The notes under the pieces: model-generated | What the model was told of the DNA's origin: nothing | Seen by the model: the letters and a program-made list of their open reading frames with translations, nothing else | The model's database searches: none | Position numbers and translations under genes: made by a program | Shown: one piece after another, positions 34,201 through 49,200 of the stretch | How positions within the stretch are numbered: position 1 is the first letter of the stretch | How the letters are laid out: every line of letters starts with the position of its first letter | Origin: Phoronis australis | Taxonomy: Eukaryota > Phoronida > Phoronidae | NCBI GenBank assembly: GCA_002633005.1 | Contig: NMRA01000029.1 | Location: 1,531,796 to 1,595,795, forward strand | DNA length: 64,000 nt | Direction: 5' to 3'

Positions 34201-37200
34201 TGACTGATTGACTACAAAAATGTCAGAAATGCTCCTGGTGAATTTAAGGCTACGAAATACCGAAGATTTAGCCCGGGCGTATCATGACCTGAACAATCTT
34301 TTGATGTCAATTTAGCGCTTTCAGGATCGCGTGTCATAACGGGAACATATCGAAACAACGTCAACATTGCCTGCAAGATATGCCTTTGAATCGACCATTA
34401 GGGTTTTCAAAAGATTAATTTCATGACCATGTTTTGCCAGCTTGCTAGCCTTTCTGATGTTTTCTTCTTCGGCAATTTTCCTGTAAAATAATCAACTACT
34501 AATAGGAGCCATTACAATATAGAAAGCTACGTTTAGAGAAACAAGTACAGTGGAGCCCGCGTTATGTAAAGCAGTCAGCTTCGACGTAGATTATGGTAAT
34601 AAGCGGGGTGTTCCATTACGGGGGTTTCAACTTGGCGGTGTTCATACTCCCTCTTAATCATGCCTCTTGCAGTAGCACCAATAAACAAGAGCAACGCGGA
34701 GCGTTGAAATGCGCCCACGAATGCATCGCAAATGGTGTGCTTTTAGGGTTGATTATTTGTGTCATAAAAATGGCCACTAGATGGTGCAAAAACATACAAT
34801 CCGTCCAAAAACGGGAAAATGTCATTGCTTCTTTGATAGAAAGCTAAACACCAAATTTCATAGAAATCGGTCATGGAACTTCAGTGAAACAAAGGAAAAC
34901 AGAATAAAATGAAATTGCCACTAGGGGGCAGAGTGTTCATTGGACCGCCTGAAAGTAGTCGTTGTCTGTTGTTAGCTTCATAAAAATAAACTTACAAAAT
35001 TTAATAAAGATCCTGCAGTGGGCTTAGGAGAGGCAGCTATGGGCACAAAACAAAACAAAATTACCACTAGGAAGCGACAGAGTAGTCAAAGTCGTCATCA
35101 TCAACCGTCCTCTTCACACTGAGAACATATATGCCAACTTTCGATACCATCCTTAGAATGATTTGGTTTATAGAGAGGTAGACGCCAAAAACAGACTCGA
35201 AAAGAGGAAAAATGGCCACTAGGTGGTGCAAAGTATCTTGATCCCATTCGACAACGGGAGGGTAGCGTCATATCACCAATAGATGCCCGTATTCAAAATT
35301 TTATGAACATCTGTTCAGGACCTTTGACGGTACCAAAGGTAAACGTAAAAACTAAAATTGCCAACAGGGGGCATACGAGTAGCCAGATTCACCCCAAAAT
35401 CATCGTCGTCCGTTGTCAAGATCATATATACACACTTCTTAAAGTTAGTAAAGATCCTGCATATGGTTTAGGAGATACAGCCATGGGCGCAAAAAAGAAA
35501 CTGCCACTAGGAGGCTCCACAGTAGTCGAAGTCATCGGAAAATCAGGGATACACTTCATATAGTAAAAACATACATGCCGATTTTCACAATTATCCTGAA
35601 AGCGGTTTGGTTGATTTAGGGGTGGACGCCAAAAACAGATTCAAAAACAGTAAAAATGGCCACTAGGTGGCGCAAACTAGGTCAAATCCATCTGAAAAGG
35701 AAAAGATAGCGTCACCTCACTAACAAAAGTCTGTCCGCCAAATTTAATGAAATTACGTTGAGGACCTTTGAAGATACAGAGGTAAACGTAGAAAAATATA
35801 GTTACCACTAGGTGGCACACCAGTTGTCTGATCTGTCCGAAAGTCGTCGTCCTCTATCGCCAACATCATATAAATGCATTTACTAAATTTAGTAAAGATG
35901 CAGCAAACGGTTTAGGAGATGTAGCCATAGGCGCAAAACAACAACACTGCCACTAGGAGGCGCCACGGTAGTCAAAGTCATCGGAAAATCATCGTACACC
36001 GTCCTCTTCATGGTAAGAACATACATGACTCGAAAACAGTAAAAATGGTCAGTGGGTGGCGCAAACTACGTCGAATCCATCTGAAAACGGCAGGATGCCG
36101 TCGTTTTACTAATAAATGTCTGCATACCAAATTTTATGAAAATACATCGAGGACCTTTGACGATAGAGGTAAACGTAAAAAACTAAAATTCCACTAGGGG
36201 GCACACCGGTGGTCAGATTCGTCCGAAAGTTCGCTCATGTCGTCACATCAATCAAAGAAACACATGTGCAACGGTTTTGGAGATAGAGCAGCTGACGCCG
36301 GACGCCGCCCGGACGGACGCAGATGACGACATAAAAAGGAAACAAATATTTTCAAGGCTGCGCCGATATACAGTACGCTGAATTTAAGTTGAATTACGAT
36401 AGTGTGTAAACAGGCGAAGGAAAATAATTTTTTGTTTTTTAATGAAAATATTCAGGAATACAACGTATTATCATGACATTTTTGTGTTACTTTACACAAG
36501 CTCAATAGGAAATTAATCGATCTTTCGACATTTCCTAGTAATATCCAGGATCTTCTGCATGTGTAACCCCGTGTGACACAAGATGGCTCCACTGTACGTA
36601 CAGCGGTACTTGCATTTCAGTAATAGCAGCAATGACATGAAGAATTTATGTTTTAAGTTAAATTCTATCATAAAGTAAGAGCTAAGAAATTGTCGGGCGT
36701 CAGGAGCAGCAAATGAGAAAAACTACACAAGCTATGTTTACTTCATACCTTTGTAGACAAGAGCCTGGTCAGAAATATTTCAGATATAACTTTAGACTCG
36801 TCCCTTTGCTCCATGTCGTCCGTCTTCACTAAATGCCAGCATTTATTGCTTCTTTCTTCGTTCATTGTGAGCGTCACCATATCGGCGTCAGAGACAGCTG
36901 AAAAGTGACATTGGTGAGAATTTATAGAATAATTGGTCAAATTCGCTTACTTACACCAGGTGTTTAACGGCAAATATAGCGGCTGAGTATACCAATGAAC
37001 ATTAATAAGGTCCACATTCATAGGGAATATTCAAAATGAGGGATTAACGTCCTAAACACGCTTACGTCTACAGTTCAATAAAAATGTGATGTCACGTATA
37101 GCACTCGGGGAAAAAAGCTTCAATATTGTAGGTAAGTCGTGGAAATAATTGATTGAACTAAATCCCAGTTTAGGCAGAGATTCATGCTAGTAATATATAA

Positions 37201-40200
37201 ACAAATTTTTTTTGGTTTTCAGATTTTTCAGAGTGACATACGGAGTTTGAATTATTAAATGCAGGAAGTTACCATTTTGTGTTTCTGCATTATTACTGTG
37301 TTGTTTAGAAACGACCGCCATTTGGGAGTTGTCCGGTACTGTGTAGTGTTGCAAAGTGTTCAGTTTCTTCCAGCCCTCTTCAACTACGGATGTGACGTCA
37401 TCGTCTGATAAGGTAAGATGGCCACTGTGACCGTGCCTCCACTCTGTAGCAAATATATCAAGGTTCGTCAATTATGCCTGGAGTCCATTATTTGTGGTCG
37501 AAGTCGAACTAAAAACTATTTTTGATATTTCCGTTTAAATTTTGCACGAATTGAAGACAAATGTCTGTGTTGACTACACTGATGTGGTTCATTGTCTGCT
37601 CCTAGTCTCCACTTGATGACCCCAGCATTAAGGTATGAGTATGAATTTTTCAATCGCGAGTTTCCTCTACTGGTTCGAACTTGAACTAGAAGCTCATCTG
37701 TGTAAGCAGTTACGTACCCACGCACATAAAATATTAAACGTAGCTAGCATTTTGCATAAAGGTAAAATTTAAAATGCCATGGATAATTTCGAGTTCCAAT
37801 TCAAATACAACGAGTAGACCTTCGACACAGATGTTAACCAATGAATACATAAAGTATCCTGGCCTATGTTTCCTACATCTTATGATCTCGTGAAAACGAT
37901 AAACCACGTAAGTTTTCGCTTAATATAGCCCCGGCGTGGTTACAAACAAATCACGTAACCACGCTGACTAGTTCTAGCAATTTTCTTAGTTCTAGGCATA
38001 CTAGCCATGTACGTTCAGGGTAAAAGCGAGTGTTTTTCTTTGCCATAGTCTAAGACAAACTTTTCCGAACTATACTTAAATTTCTGCCAGCCAGAAAACA
38101 AAATTGTTTCTGCAAGTCAACCCTCGGATAAATGATGAGATGACTTATCTAACGTTCAATAATAGGCCTCTTACCAAGTTCCGTGTCCTGTGACGAAATT
38201 CGCTCTGAATATGCCGTATTTTTGTAAATGGCGTCCAACAGCTTCTCCTTAACTTGGGTTATGGTGTCACAATCAAGAACCTTCACATCCGGAATAGTGT
38301 CCCCGTTGTCTAACATTATTTCTACAGTCTAAAAAAGGATGATAGATCAATGTGTGTCCTTTGAGAGGACTCATCTGCAGTCAAAATACTATTCACCCAT
38401 ACACTTTGGCTTGTGCTAACGAATGTTTGCACGTGACAGCCTATGTAGGACACTTCAACTTTTTTGAGCCATTCACGCGTTCCAAAACAAGGCTCGCTAC
38501 GGTAGATCCGTTGGCTTATCCGCATAGTTGTACTCCGCTTTGCTCGAACGGCTAGAAAAAATACGGACACTCAGCTGTCTGTTTTTTAATCCCTAACGAC
38601 GTTGGGATTCGCAAGCGTTGGGTCCTTGCCATAGGCCTACGCACCGACGAAGGAAAATATGTCCGTGTAAAATTTATAACTGTTTTCGAAAGGTTAGGTC
38701 GTATTTTGTCGCATCTCGGTTGCCGAGCCACATAGCAACGAGGATCGGAGAATCTTCGGCCAGCCAGGCTGTGTTTTCATGACTACGGGTTGAAAAGGAC
38801 AAAGGCCTCAATTTCCTCGATTTTGTGGCCAAATATCGGCCCTATTCCCCTCTCAAAAATATTGAAAAATCACGCGAAATTCCCGGCCCCACGAGGCCTA
38901 AGTCCCTAAGTGATTGAAAATTTCTCTCCGACGTACGGTTCACATCACCTGTAACCACAGAGATGACAATTTGAAAAAGCACAAAATGCTACCTGAGACA
39001 GAGTCTATGAGAGCTTGCAACCGGGCGGATTTGCTATTGATGGTGATCGGGAGGTCAGTAGATTTTTCACTGACCCGGCGAAACATTCCCATATCAGAGG
39101 ACCGCACAGGCACCTTTCCTCTCGGATATGAACGAGGCCCCTGAAGAAACATGATAAATATGCTTGTTCCAGTGGGATCCAGGACTTTGAGTTAGGGGGG
39201 TAGGGTAAGGCAGAGTATTAGCCAGGACTTTGCCCGTCAGATATTCGCGCTCCTGAACTGTCAGACAGAATCTGGGAGAATTTTAGGGGTGGCCATAGTC
39301 CCCTTGGCTCTCCTCTAAATCCGCTACTGTGTTCTGTGCAGTTAACTGAAATTAAGCTCTTAAAGGAGGTTATGCTTTGGACGAAAGAATCAGGTGTTTT
39401 AATTTTAAAATTCAACCTGGTCCAGATTGATATTTGAAAAATGTAACACATGAAATAGAAGTAATTATTAAAACCAAGACAGCAGAATTGATGGTAACAT
39501 AATTTGTATTTTCAATTGCTAGCCTGTTTTTTTATGAATAAAAATATATATTTAATAAATCAATCATTCTTTAAGATTAATGACAAATCAACTGTTAGTC
39601 CCGGTAGTGCCTACCTCACCAGGACCTAGGCTATGCTTGAAGCTAATACTCTTGATCAACAAATTAAACCAGATGTGACTAATTGCACATGACAGCAAAA
39701 TGCGATGAGCCACCACTGTCAACAATACGACCAGATGACCTGGTTCGTGTGGAAAGCATTTTATCAAGAATTTATAAGAAGAAACGTAACCCTGCATTCA
39801 GCATGATACCTAATCCGTAACACTACAATCGCCGCAATTTGGTCGTATTTACCTAGTTTTCCGAAAAAACTTATATCCTTTCGTCAAACAACTCTTAGGT
39901 ACATTGACTTGTTTTGTAATGTATTTTTTACGTCTCTGTGTTTAATTATTGGCACATTTTTAAGATTTAATATTCAGGTTGGACTCCAAAGACCGGCCAT
40001 TTAACTCACGCAATGTTAACTTCCGTTTTGTTTATCGCAGTGAGCCTCGCTTTGGATTTTAATGTCCGCCGCGTGAATTAGGTCTATACAAAATATACCT
40101 AATAGCTAAGATCTTCCTGAAAAGGCACGGACTTTGGAATACCGCAGTGATTTCTGGCAGATAAGCGTAATGTTTTGGGGCTGTCGTGATCAGTCGTCAA

Positions 40201-43200
40201 TGGAAAGTAATTATTGGGGTGAAATACAATAAATGGCTACTAGTGATGAAGATATTACAATTGCAGTCACGCGGGTATTAAAGTTAGCTAAACACTTTCA
40301 TGTTACGAAAGGCCATTCTTTGCAATAAATTTTAGTCATCTTTTGAAGTATGTCACAAAAGAAGCTCAGTTCTTGTACAAACTGATGATACACTAGGAAG
40401 AAAAACAGCCTTATACACACGAAAAACCTACCCGAGTGAGCGGCTCAATTTTCTCCAAAAGAAGCCTATTCTCAGCCAAGGAGTAGCGAGCGTCCCCTGT
40501 AATTGCGTCAACTGGCCCCTTTTGTATCTGATGCTTCACAGACATGAACATGATGAACAAGGCCTGACCAGAGGACCCCTACAGGAGAGCAGTTAGAAAA
40601 ATTCACAGTAGCCGCTACCGAACGTCACACATTCTGGACTCATAGGGCCTGTTTCGTGGAAACAGACTTAAAAAGACACCCACCAAAATGTTTTAACTTA
40701 TTAATAATTAAAAATGAGATTCTCATTCAGTTTTCTGAAAGAACAAACAGCTTTATAAGCCTCGACTACCTTAAGGTGTTTCGAGCAAAATTTGAAAATT
40801 CCTAACAAAGTCTGCTAAACGGGCAAGTGTGACCTACGATTTATGTGAGTTACACAACAACCGTAGGGAAAAGCCACACGCCAAGAACCATATTACATTA
40901 TCTTTGATACAGAGGCTATGAGTTTTCAGCGGAATCCTGCTTTTGTCCCTCAATTGGGACGCCAATGATGCATTTGCAGATGGCAGAACGAGTATTGGTT
41001 GAAATGAGCAACACAGCGTTAAGACCGGAAATTTGTCAAAATTAGGGATTAGTTAGGAAAATTGACGACATTTCAGAAAAAAATAAAACGTTTCGAGAAC
41101 ACAATGTCGGATTTTGGTCTTCGGTCTTTACCTTAATATCGACTTAAAAGTCGAATTTTTGACATGTGTTGCAGACTAAGCTTTCGCCACCTGTTGGGAA
41201 TTCATAAACCCAAGCGAGTTAGTGTGTAAAATACTGTTTCAAGAATTATCTTGCTATTGGAATTCTAAGTTGAGTTTTATTCACAAAATTTTGGATACAG
41301 TTGGGATTTCGTTTTCCTGGATGGGAAACATCATTATTTTCACCTGTACCGGTAATTCGCATAGCGTTGTCTCTACATATTTTGCCGGTTCTTGAGTCGA
41401 AAGCAGACGACCTTAAATTTGACATCGTTTAGCGGCATTAAATTGTGAAAGTGTTAACAATTTACATTGATAATATGTCTAAATGTTGGTGGTTTAGACC
41501 AAAAGAGCAATAAGCATGAAAGCTTATTTGGTTTAGACTGATTTTTGGTAATACATGCAAACTTCAGCAATTCATAAAACGGTGCTAATACGATGAAAAC
41601 GTCTTTCCTGAATTTTTATCTTTGGTTTTAATTTAACCCGATTTTCTCTCTCAGACAAGTTGCTGGTCTTAAGTCGTAAGTCTTAAATATGTTTTCTTGA
41701 TCGATACATTGTAATAACGAATCAAAAGTAAATACATCTAAATATGCTCTTATCCTGACTTATCACATTTTCAAAATAGTGCAGAATAATAGAGTTAGTT
41801 AAGTGTCTGAGCTTCTGACGTCTAATCTGAAACGTAAAACTAAGGTACCTGAAGACAGATATCAAAAACATAAATTAAGAATCTGATAGTTTAAGAAATA
41901 GTTTTATTCTAAGTGAGTTGCATGATGAATAATGTAACGTAAATTTCTGCTCATCTTAGACTGTTTTAGTTACACATGTATATATAACTCTTCTGCCACA
42001 TGAGTAGGTAGGTAGTTTGTTTAGTTGCTTCAAGAGTAGGTCTACATGTCATTAGATTTATATTTGTCAGAAGAAATCAGTTCAAGTTTCAATGATGATG
42101 TACATGTGTACATTATGTGACCGAGGTCTTGGAAAATTGTTGGAGTTTTGTTAAATCGGTTACTTGTTAAGTATCCCATTTTTTAGTTTCAGACCTTGTG
42201 CATTGTGACAAACATCAAAATGCAACTTGCCAGTCTATATACATGTATGGCAAGACAACTGAACAGCCATTATTTTGATTTCGCTGCAGCGAAAGTCAAT
42301 ATCGTGACGACCTGAAAAAATCCACCAAATTGCCGGTAAGATCGTCTACTCGCTTTACCATTCTTCTAACAAGTTATTCAGTTGACGTTGTCAAACGAAC
42401 TATTATTTATATACGAGACACCTATTCGATTCTACAAAACAATAATACAAGTCAAAAGACAACAAAAGCTCCTTTGGATAAAGCAACACTTACCTGCATA
42501 TACTCGTACATGCATATGGATAACCAGTGGGTCAACATCTTTTCCACCACTGACTCCGTCCGTCGTAGTAACAGTTTGGCGCGCTTCTGCTCAACACATC
42601 GTTCAATCAGCTCCCCCAGCAAAGTCTTCAATATCTCTGTAGCGTACTCCATTTGATCCGTCAGAAGGACCATCAAAAGTGAAGCGACATTAGCTTTGTC
42701 TCTGACACCGAACGTTTTCTGTTCTTCTAGCGTCCTTACCAATTTGAGTAGAAAATGCTTGTTCAGAAGTAGCTGACCAAATTGGTCCATGCCACGGCAG
42801 TTGGTTGGGTCTTCATCCTAAAATTGATAGGAATGGCTAAGCATATGCAGGTCTTATCATCTGAAATATTTCTTGGATGGGGGTATTATATGATATTATA
42901 TGATCATGCCTAAATTTTCTGCAACCATGTATGGAAACGAGAAGGGGGAGGAAATGTTACCACAAGCGCGCGGTCACAGAAGTTCAGCTGCAGCTCAAAC
43001 TGTGAGAAGAAAAATGGTGCAAGGGATTGTTCTAAGACACCCACAACCCTCTCGCCGCACGACCCCCTTAACCCACGACCCCCTCTATCCACGAACTACG
43101 ACCCCTCGACCAACGATCCACAATCACGTCGACTTATTTTACGGGCAAGCTCAGCTCAATCGGAACGTAGAACCAGCGCCTACTTGGAGAGCCAACGAGT

Positions 43201-46200
43201 TTGGTTATGAGGTCGGGTGGCTTTTTTGTCTGCAATGACGAGATTCGATTTGGTAAGTTTGAAAGCCAAAAATCACAAAATACAATGTGGCTAAATCAAA
43301 CCAAAGACGTACATGTACCAACGTGCAAATCATCTCGTTCCCGGCAGAGTCTAATCGTCGCGTTGGCTCTTCAGTAAATACAGTTTTAAAAAATAAACTG
43401 TTAACTAAAAAGCATATCATGCCTATTAGTAGTATATTGTAAACCAGTACGTGACAGAAAGCAAATGATAAACATGTGGAATTATGTGTATGTATACGCA
43501 TTAACGTACTCTCTCCCTAAGTTTAGAAGAAGAGGGTCATTGGTAGCCATTCGTGAAACAATTATTAACCAACCAGTTAGCTGCATTGAGACTATCGTCA
43601 AAATACAGCTATGCTGGGTGTAGACACCGAAATTTCATCTCGCCATGAAACATATATCCACATGTAAAGCTAACGATCGGCGGAGATGCATGCAAAATTT
43701 GGGCCCTTGCAGACGTTTTTAAGTGAAGAACAATCTAATAAACGTCATCCCCCCTTTGCAACAAAGAAAATCTTTCGTCGTGATGCACGCAACATCTCAT
43801 TAAATTTTGCAACATCTCTCCCGGAATCTTCGCAGTAGCAAAATTTGTAAAATTCGATTTGCTGGTATTAAAACAGGCTACTAAAAACTTGTAACGAAAT
43901 GAAACCAGTTCCGATAATTTGTTGCCACAAGTACGCAACCACGTGGAAGAGAAAAACAGTTGTTCGAGGAATCGGGGGAAACGAAAGTGTTCAATAGGTG
44001 ACGCACTATTTCATGGCGCCGAAAGACGAGATTTTAGAAGCCGACTAATTGTAGAGCGCCAACTTTCATAGTTGGCTCACCACCAATAGGCCGTATCAGT
44101 TTTAGGAGTTGAAATGGCTGCCGAAGGTTGGTGACTGGGTTGATGTTATCTAAGGATTATGTAAATAACATCATTCTGTTCAAAGCAATACTCTCGCTTG
44201 TTCATTTTTTTCATCAGGGGTGAATTCATTTGTGCACGATCAGGGAATAATTCTAGGGAGTTTATGGAAAACTAGCGCAGACAGGAGCCAATGCAGGCAG
44301 GCCGCGAAAAGACAACCAATATCTCCCTGTGTACTGCATTAGTCTTAGCACGCACCTAATACAACGAGGCAATGAAGAATATTCACTGAAGCCACGCTAA
44401 ACTTGTTAATATCTGTCCAAAATAAGTGTTGATTTTGGCCACGTAGCGTTTTGAAACTGGTCTTGCCTTCTCCTTATTCTGATTACGATTGATTTTTGAC
44501 TCAACAAGATCTAACAGTTATTATTTCTTCAGAATGAGATCATACAATGTCAGGTCACGTGACCTGAAATTACATGAACTTGATTTGAAGAAATAACGAC
44601 AGGTCAGTTCGCAAAGCTGTTTCAAAATTAACAATCCTTTTTACCGTGTCAAATTAATCAAAGATTAGCATACGTTTGTCTTTCAACGTTAAATTCAGAT
44701 ATTCAAAATTTCAACGAAACAGTTTTTAACGTGTTATGTCTTAAAATGGACGTTTTTACACTTTTAGCAAACCTATCATTTAGCTGTGAAGACAAAATGT
44801 TGTTTAATCAAAATTTTATAAAACTTCACCTTATTTAAAGCAGGGTGGTCTGAACTTCCAGGAAAGAGTACTTTGTCAATGTATGTTTTGAAGTCGAGGA
44901 ATGGAATTCCAGAAGTCACAAGGTCACTTGTCAAGTCGCTCATGTCTGTCTGGAGCTCTGCGAAGGCTGCAACAAATACGAAACACTATTATGAATAAGC
45001 TGAATACACATTTTGTGAAAAGAGTGATCCAATTCAGATAGTGCCAGTGCGATAAAATCGCAGTCATAAGCAGGCGTTGACGCCACGGGGCAGCAAAATC
45101 TTTCATCTAGGTCGCTAAATTCACCAAAAGTTCAAATCTTGAAGAATGCATCATGATAACGTAGAAACTATAACATTCTCATTATATAATAACTTTTCAC
45201 ACAAACGTTAAGATGCCTTACTTTGAGCTACAACTTCTTTAACCACTATTGCCACGCATAAAGAATTCAGAGCTAGAAATTTACATGCATTCCAGACAGA
45301 AAGATCTACGTTAGATTACCATCGACAAGTTCAATCTCGAAAAGCTGAAAGACACGCTTACTTATCAAGACTAACTTAGATCTACACAAATACAGAGGCA
45401 GGGATCTCTGCCGCTCCTGGGTTAAACGTCTTACCCTGTCTGCATTCATCTCGGACATTGCTCTCTAGTGTTTCCAATTGTATTTGCATCTTCTTGTAGT
45501 TCCTCTGCTCCTTGTGGGATCTCCGGCGGAAGAACACGACGAGGATGACGATGATGATCATCGGAACTGTTATACCGACCACAATGCCGCCAATGGCTCC
45601 AGGGCTAAGCACATACGTATAGTAACGTACTTTGCCAACTACGAACTTCAGGTTTCCAACACGAATCTGCACATATTTTTACTAACGAGATTAAAGCTGC
45701 TATCAATCCACCTCGTGTCAAAAATAATAAACAAGAACTCGAGATCAAAATCCGATCAGATTTGCATAAATCCACACATTTTTGGAGTTAAAACGGCGTT
45801 ACCGTATAAGCAGTCATTCTGAATGTATAAGCAGTCAAAATAGAAAATTACTGACATCGAAATGCATGAGCGCAATCAGCCTTTAATATGGGGGCTCGGA
45901 TCACTGACAAAGTGGACCTTTTGCTAACAAAAAAGCGGGAGGGATAAAAAACGGGGTACCACCTTCAGGTTTGTAAACTCTGGGTCTGCGCCCTTCTTAG
46001 TGGACTTTTGGTCTTGTTTTCTCGGACTTCTCGTTTCTCTGAGGCGGACCTTTTTACCCACTTCTCCAAGTGGTGGGGCTCGTTTGAGACCCCCCCCCGA
46101 ACCCTCCTGGATGCGCGCATGAAATCGTGACCTTTGTGAGCTTAGTACTTCATAATCTGCACAAATCTTGTAACAAGTTTTGATAAATACAATGTTTGAT

Positions 46201-49200
46201 GCATCAAATGATCAGCGGGACAAGCTTGAGTTTTGTCCAGAGCACTGACAAAGTGCCACTGATTTATGACTAGAAATCACATTTAACTTGACCAAGTTTC
46301 TAAAGTTAGTGGTTTAGATGAGACCTAGTCGTTTTTGAAAGTGTAGTGAATTTTAGAACCTTTAAGGACAAGTAATAAGCTATATTAAAAGCTGTTCCGA
46401 ACAGTAAAAGACACCAGAAGTTGTGATTTAGTCTTTCTATTTGAACTCGATATAATTTTTAATATTTTGTATTTGGCACGAATTCGAGGATGCTAGATTA
46501 TATTATGGCTTACGTAAATGAATACCTCATCTTATTTTGCACTTGATTACAAAAGCAGCAAAACTTTAACTTCGAGTCTGGAGTCGAAATCTCGAACCCC
46601 TACTCAAAATCTCAAGTTTTTACTCAGCTTTGTAGCTCGAATATCGGATTCCAGTGCGAATGTGGACTAAACACCATGTTGTTGGTGTAATGGAGCAGAG
46701 AACATTATTTTGAGTAATTATAAAAGGAGAGAGCAGAACATATCATTAAAGGTTAGCGTTCAATTTCAAACAAAGATTAGACCTGCACTCTCTTTTTAAT
46801 CGTTGAATGTTAGGTGTAACACCAGTGTATGTCATACCCTTTTTCTTTGTACAACGACTAATCATGTGTGTACTGTAACAGCTACCGGGGCTTTCCTTAG
46901 ATAAGCCCTCCGCTGATAGGCGTTTATTCTGAAAATTATGCCAAATCCAAACCCATGGGCATTTATTTGGTGCTCCAACGTGTGGTATCAAGCTTCCAGA
47001 CAGTGGGGCGTTTATTTGGAAAATTTCCACTTCAAAGTCCACTCAGCGTCATTTTTGTGACTAATTCAGTTTTGTGGAGCATTTATCATTCATAAAAACG
47101 AACAATACGTTGGCAAACTATGCATATAAAAAAACATAAAAAGTAAGTAAAAAAATGTCAAGTCAAGCAAAACTGGCTTTCCGTTTACACATCCCATTTT
47201 CAGAATAAACGCCCGGGCGTTTAATTGATCTTGCTAAAACGCCTGAAAATTTCCATTTTCCGAATACCCGCCCATGGGCTTACCTACTGAAATTCTCGGT
47301 AGGTTCTGTGATTTTTCGGTTGGTCTACACAAATCAAAACTTGTGTTGGTATCATGTAAAATTATTGTCAAATAGGCCAGACCAACTCTGCAGCACGTAT
47401 GAAATACGCGTCCTTTTTCGTACCGTGACCGTTGGCAACACATCCTTGCTCCATTGACCGTCCTTGTCGATGCCTTGTGGTTGTTTCTCTGGAGCGGTGC
47501 AGACCATTTCCGCTTTTGCCAATGCCGTGACATTACAAATGCCATTTCCAATCGTAACAGTGACTTCGCCTTCAGAGCTGGCCATGTTAAGGTTTTCTCC
47601 CTGAAATAATTTCCGCATATACGGAATTCAAACGTGGATGACTGCAGACGTTTTGCTCTTTGCAGTGACATTATCGGCAAGAATGTTAATTTCCTTAGAT
47701 GAACTCTATCGCAGATGTGAAACTGGGACACTTGCAGTCGCACTCAAGTCCTCTTCTGGCTGAGGTAAATCCCACTTAATAAATGAATATTTGTATAGCT
47801 CTAGTCCTATGCCACAATAAGCACAAAAATGCGTCTTCGACTGTAAAGATGAGAATGTCCCATTAGCTAACAACCTTTCAGAAAAACACTTCTAAGAATA
47901 AAACAAAGTTTAGAAGCATGCAAATATGCCACTGGTTTTATTTCGTCAAATGTAGGAGCCATTACACGGTTTTACACGTGCTCTGTTATACCATGAGGCC
48001 GTCCTTACGAGATTTTTCTGTGAAATCGTTTACCATACATGTATTGTAGGTAAAATCAATATGTACTCAAGTATGCCACTGGCTGATAACTTAGGCTCTT
48101 ACCGTAATAATCAGCTGTGGCTCTTTCAGTTCTTTAATGGTTTCCGTGAAGTTGAAGAACTTAGGGTTGTCGACGAATGTCATGGAAGAGGATACATTAG
48201 GAAAGTTATCCTGCATGTTTCTTACAGCTGTCACGTTGTCCATGATAAATCCAATCTTTAGACTATTACCAGAGGTGTCAGGAGGTACATTTGGAGACGG
48301 GCAAACCATAACAGTGTCACTGTGGTGGCGGCAAGCCTTTTAAGACAAGATACAAGAGGGATAGTCATTGAGTAAGTACAATATTTGGTTTACTGATAAG
48401 AAAGACATGAGGAGTTGAAAAATACTGGACGTAAGCAACCGTGCATGGGCTTCTGTTTCTCTTTGTCCTCGCAAAAGATAAGTGTTGGAAAAAGCCCTTT
48501 AGCACCATAAAAGTGAACTGAGCACGTTCCATGATCAGAATGGACTAATCGTTCACTTGTAGTTTGGGAAAGAAAAAGTCGAGACCAGTTGAATTTCGTA
48601 AGTCGTTTAAATCATTTGTAAGATTATGAGTTTAAGTCTAAATACTGTACAGGTACCAGCTTTAAATTAGGCTTAAAATCTGTTTTCAAATGAATACCAA
48701 TTGAAAACGACTTAACGTCATCTTTTTTATAATACAAGGTATGGTTGAAAATTGCAATAACAGAAAACAATGATGCCGTTGAGATGTTTGGAGCTCATCA
48801 AATGTAGATTTTAAACACTCGTTAACGCATTCACAATGCATGGCATTTCCACATAAGGTGCATGTAGGTCATAAACCCCCCCTAACTCAGGCCTTCTGAC
48901 ATAACTGTTTCCACGACTTGACGTTTACGGGCTCTTATAATGTACATGTAACTCACCGTTTCCCACAGAAGCCCGTCATCACGTCTAACGAAAAAGATTG
49001 GCTGCTGGATAGACGTGAAATTTGTTCCAGTAACTGTGATTCTCCTGCCTCCCCTGTAATACAAGTGAAATAAAAAGAACATGAGATATTCGAAATGGCT
49101 GCACTAATGTATACCCTGCAATGGGTGGACAAACAAAGAAGAGACTGCACCCTTAAATGCTGCAACCGCATTTCAGAACCGAGCTTCCAGATTCTGTAAA

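Noticed and set aside
34684-36332. CRISPR array
   Set aside because: Periodic, but the units are diverged throughout, about 148 bp long, lack short identical repeats with unique spacers, and lie in a eukaryotic intron.
38914-39152. Overlapping ORFs on both strands (76 and 70 codons)
   Set aside because: Neither has a recognisable domain or splice context. The sequence looks like part of a dispersed repeat next to the short transposon at 39170.
42330-42656. Plus-strand ORF of 108 codons
   Set aside because: It is the reverse-strand shadow of the plexin GAP exon 42494-42817. The same applies to plus-strand frames over 50024-50458, 53282-53644 and 13125-13508.
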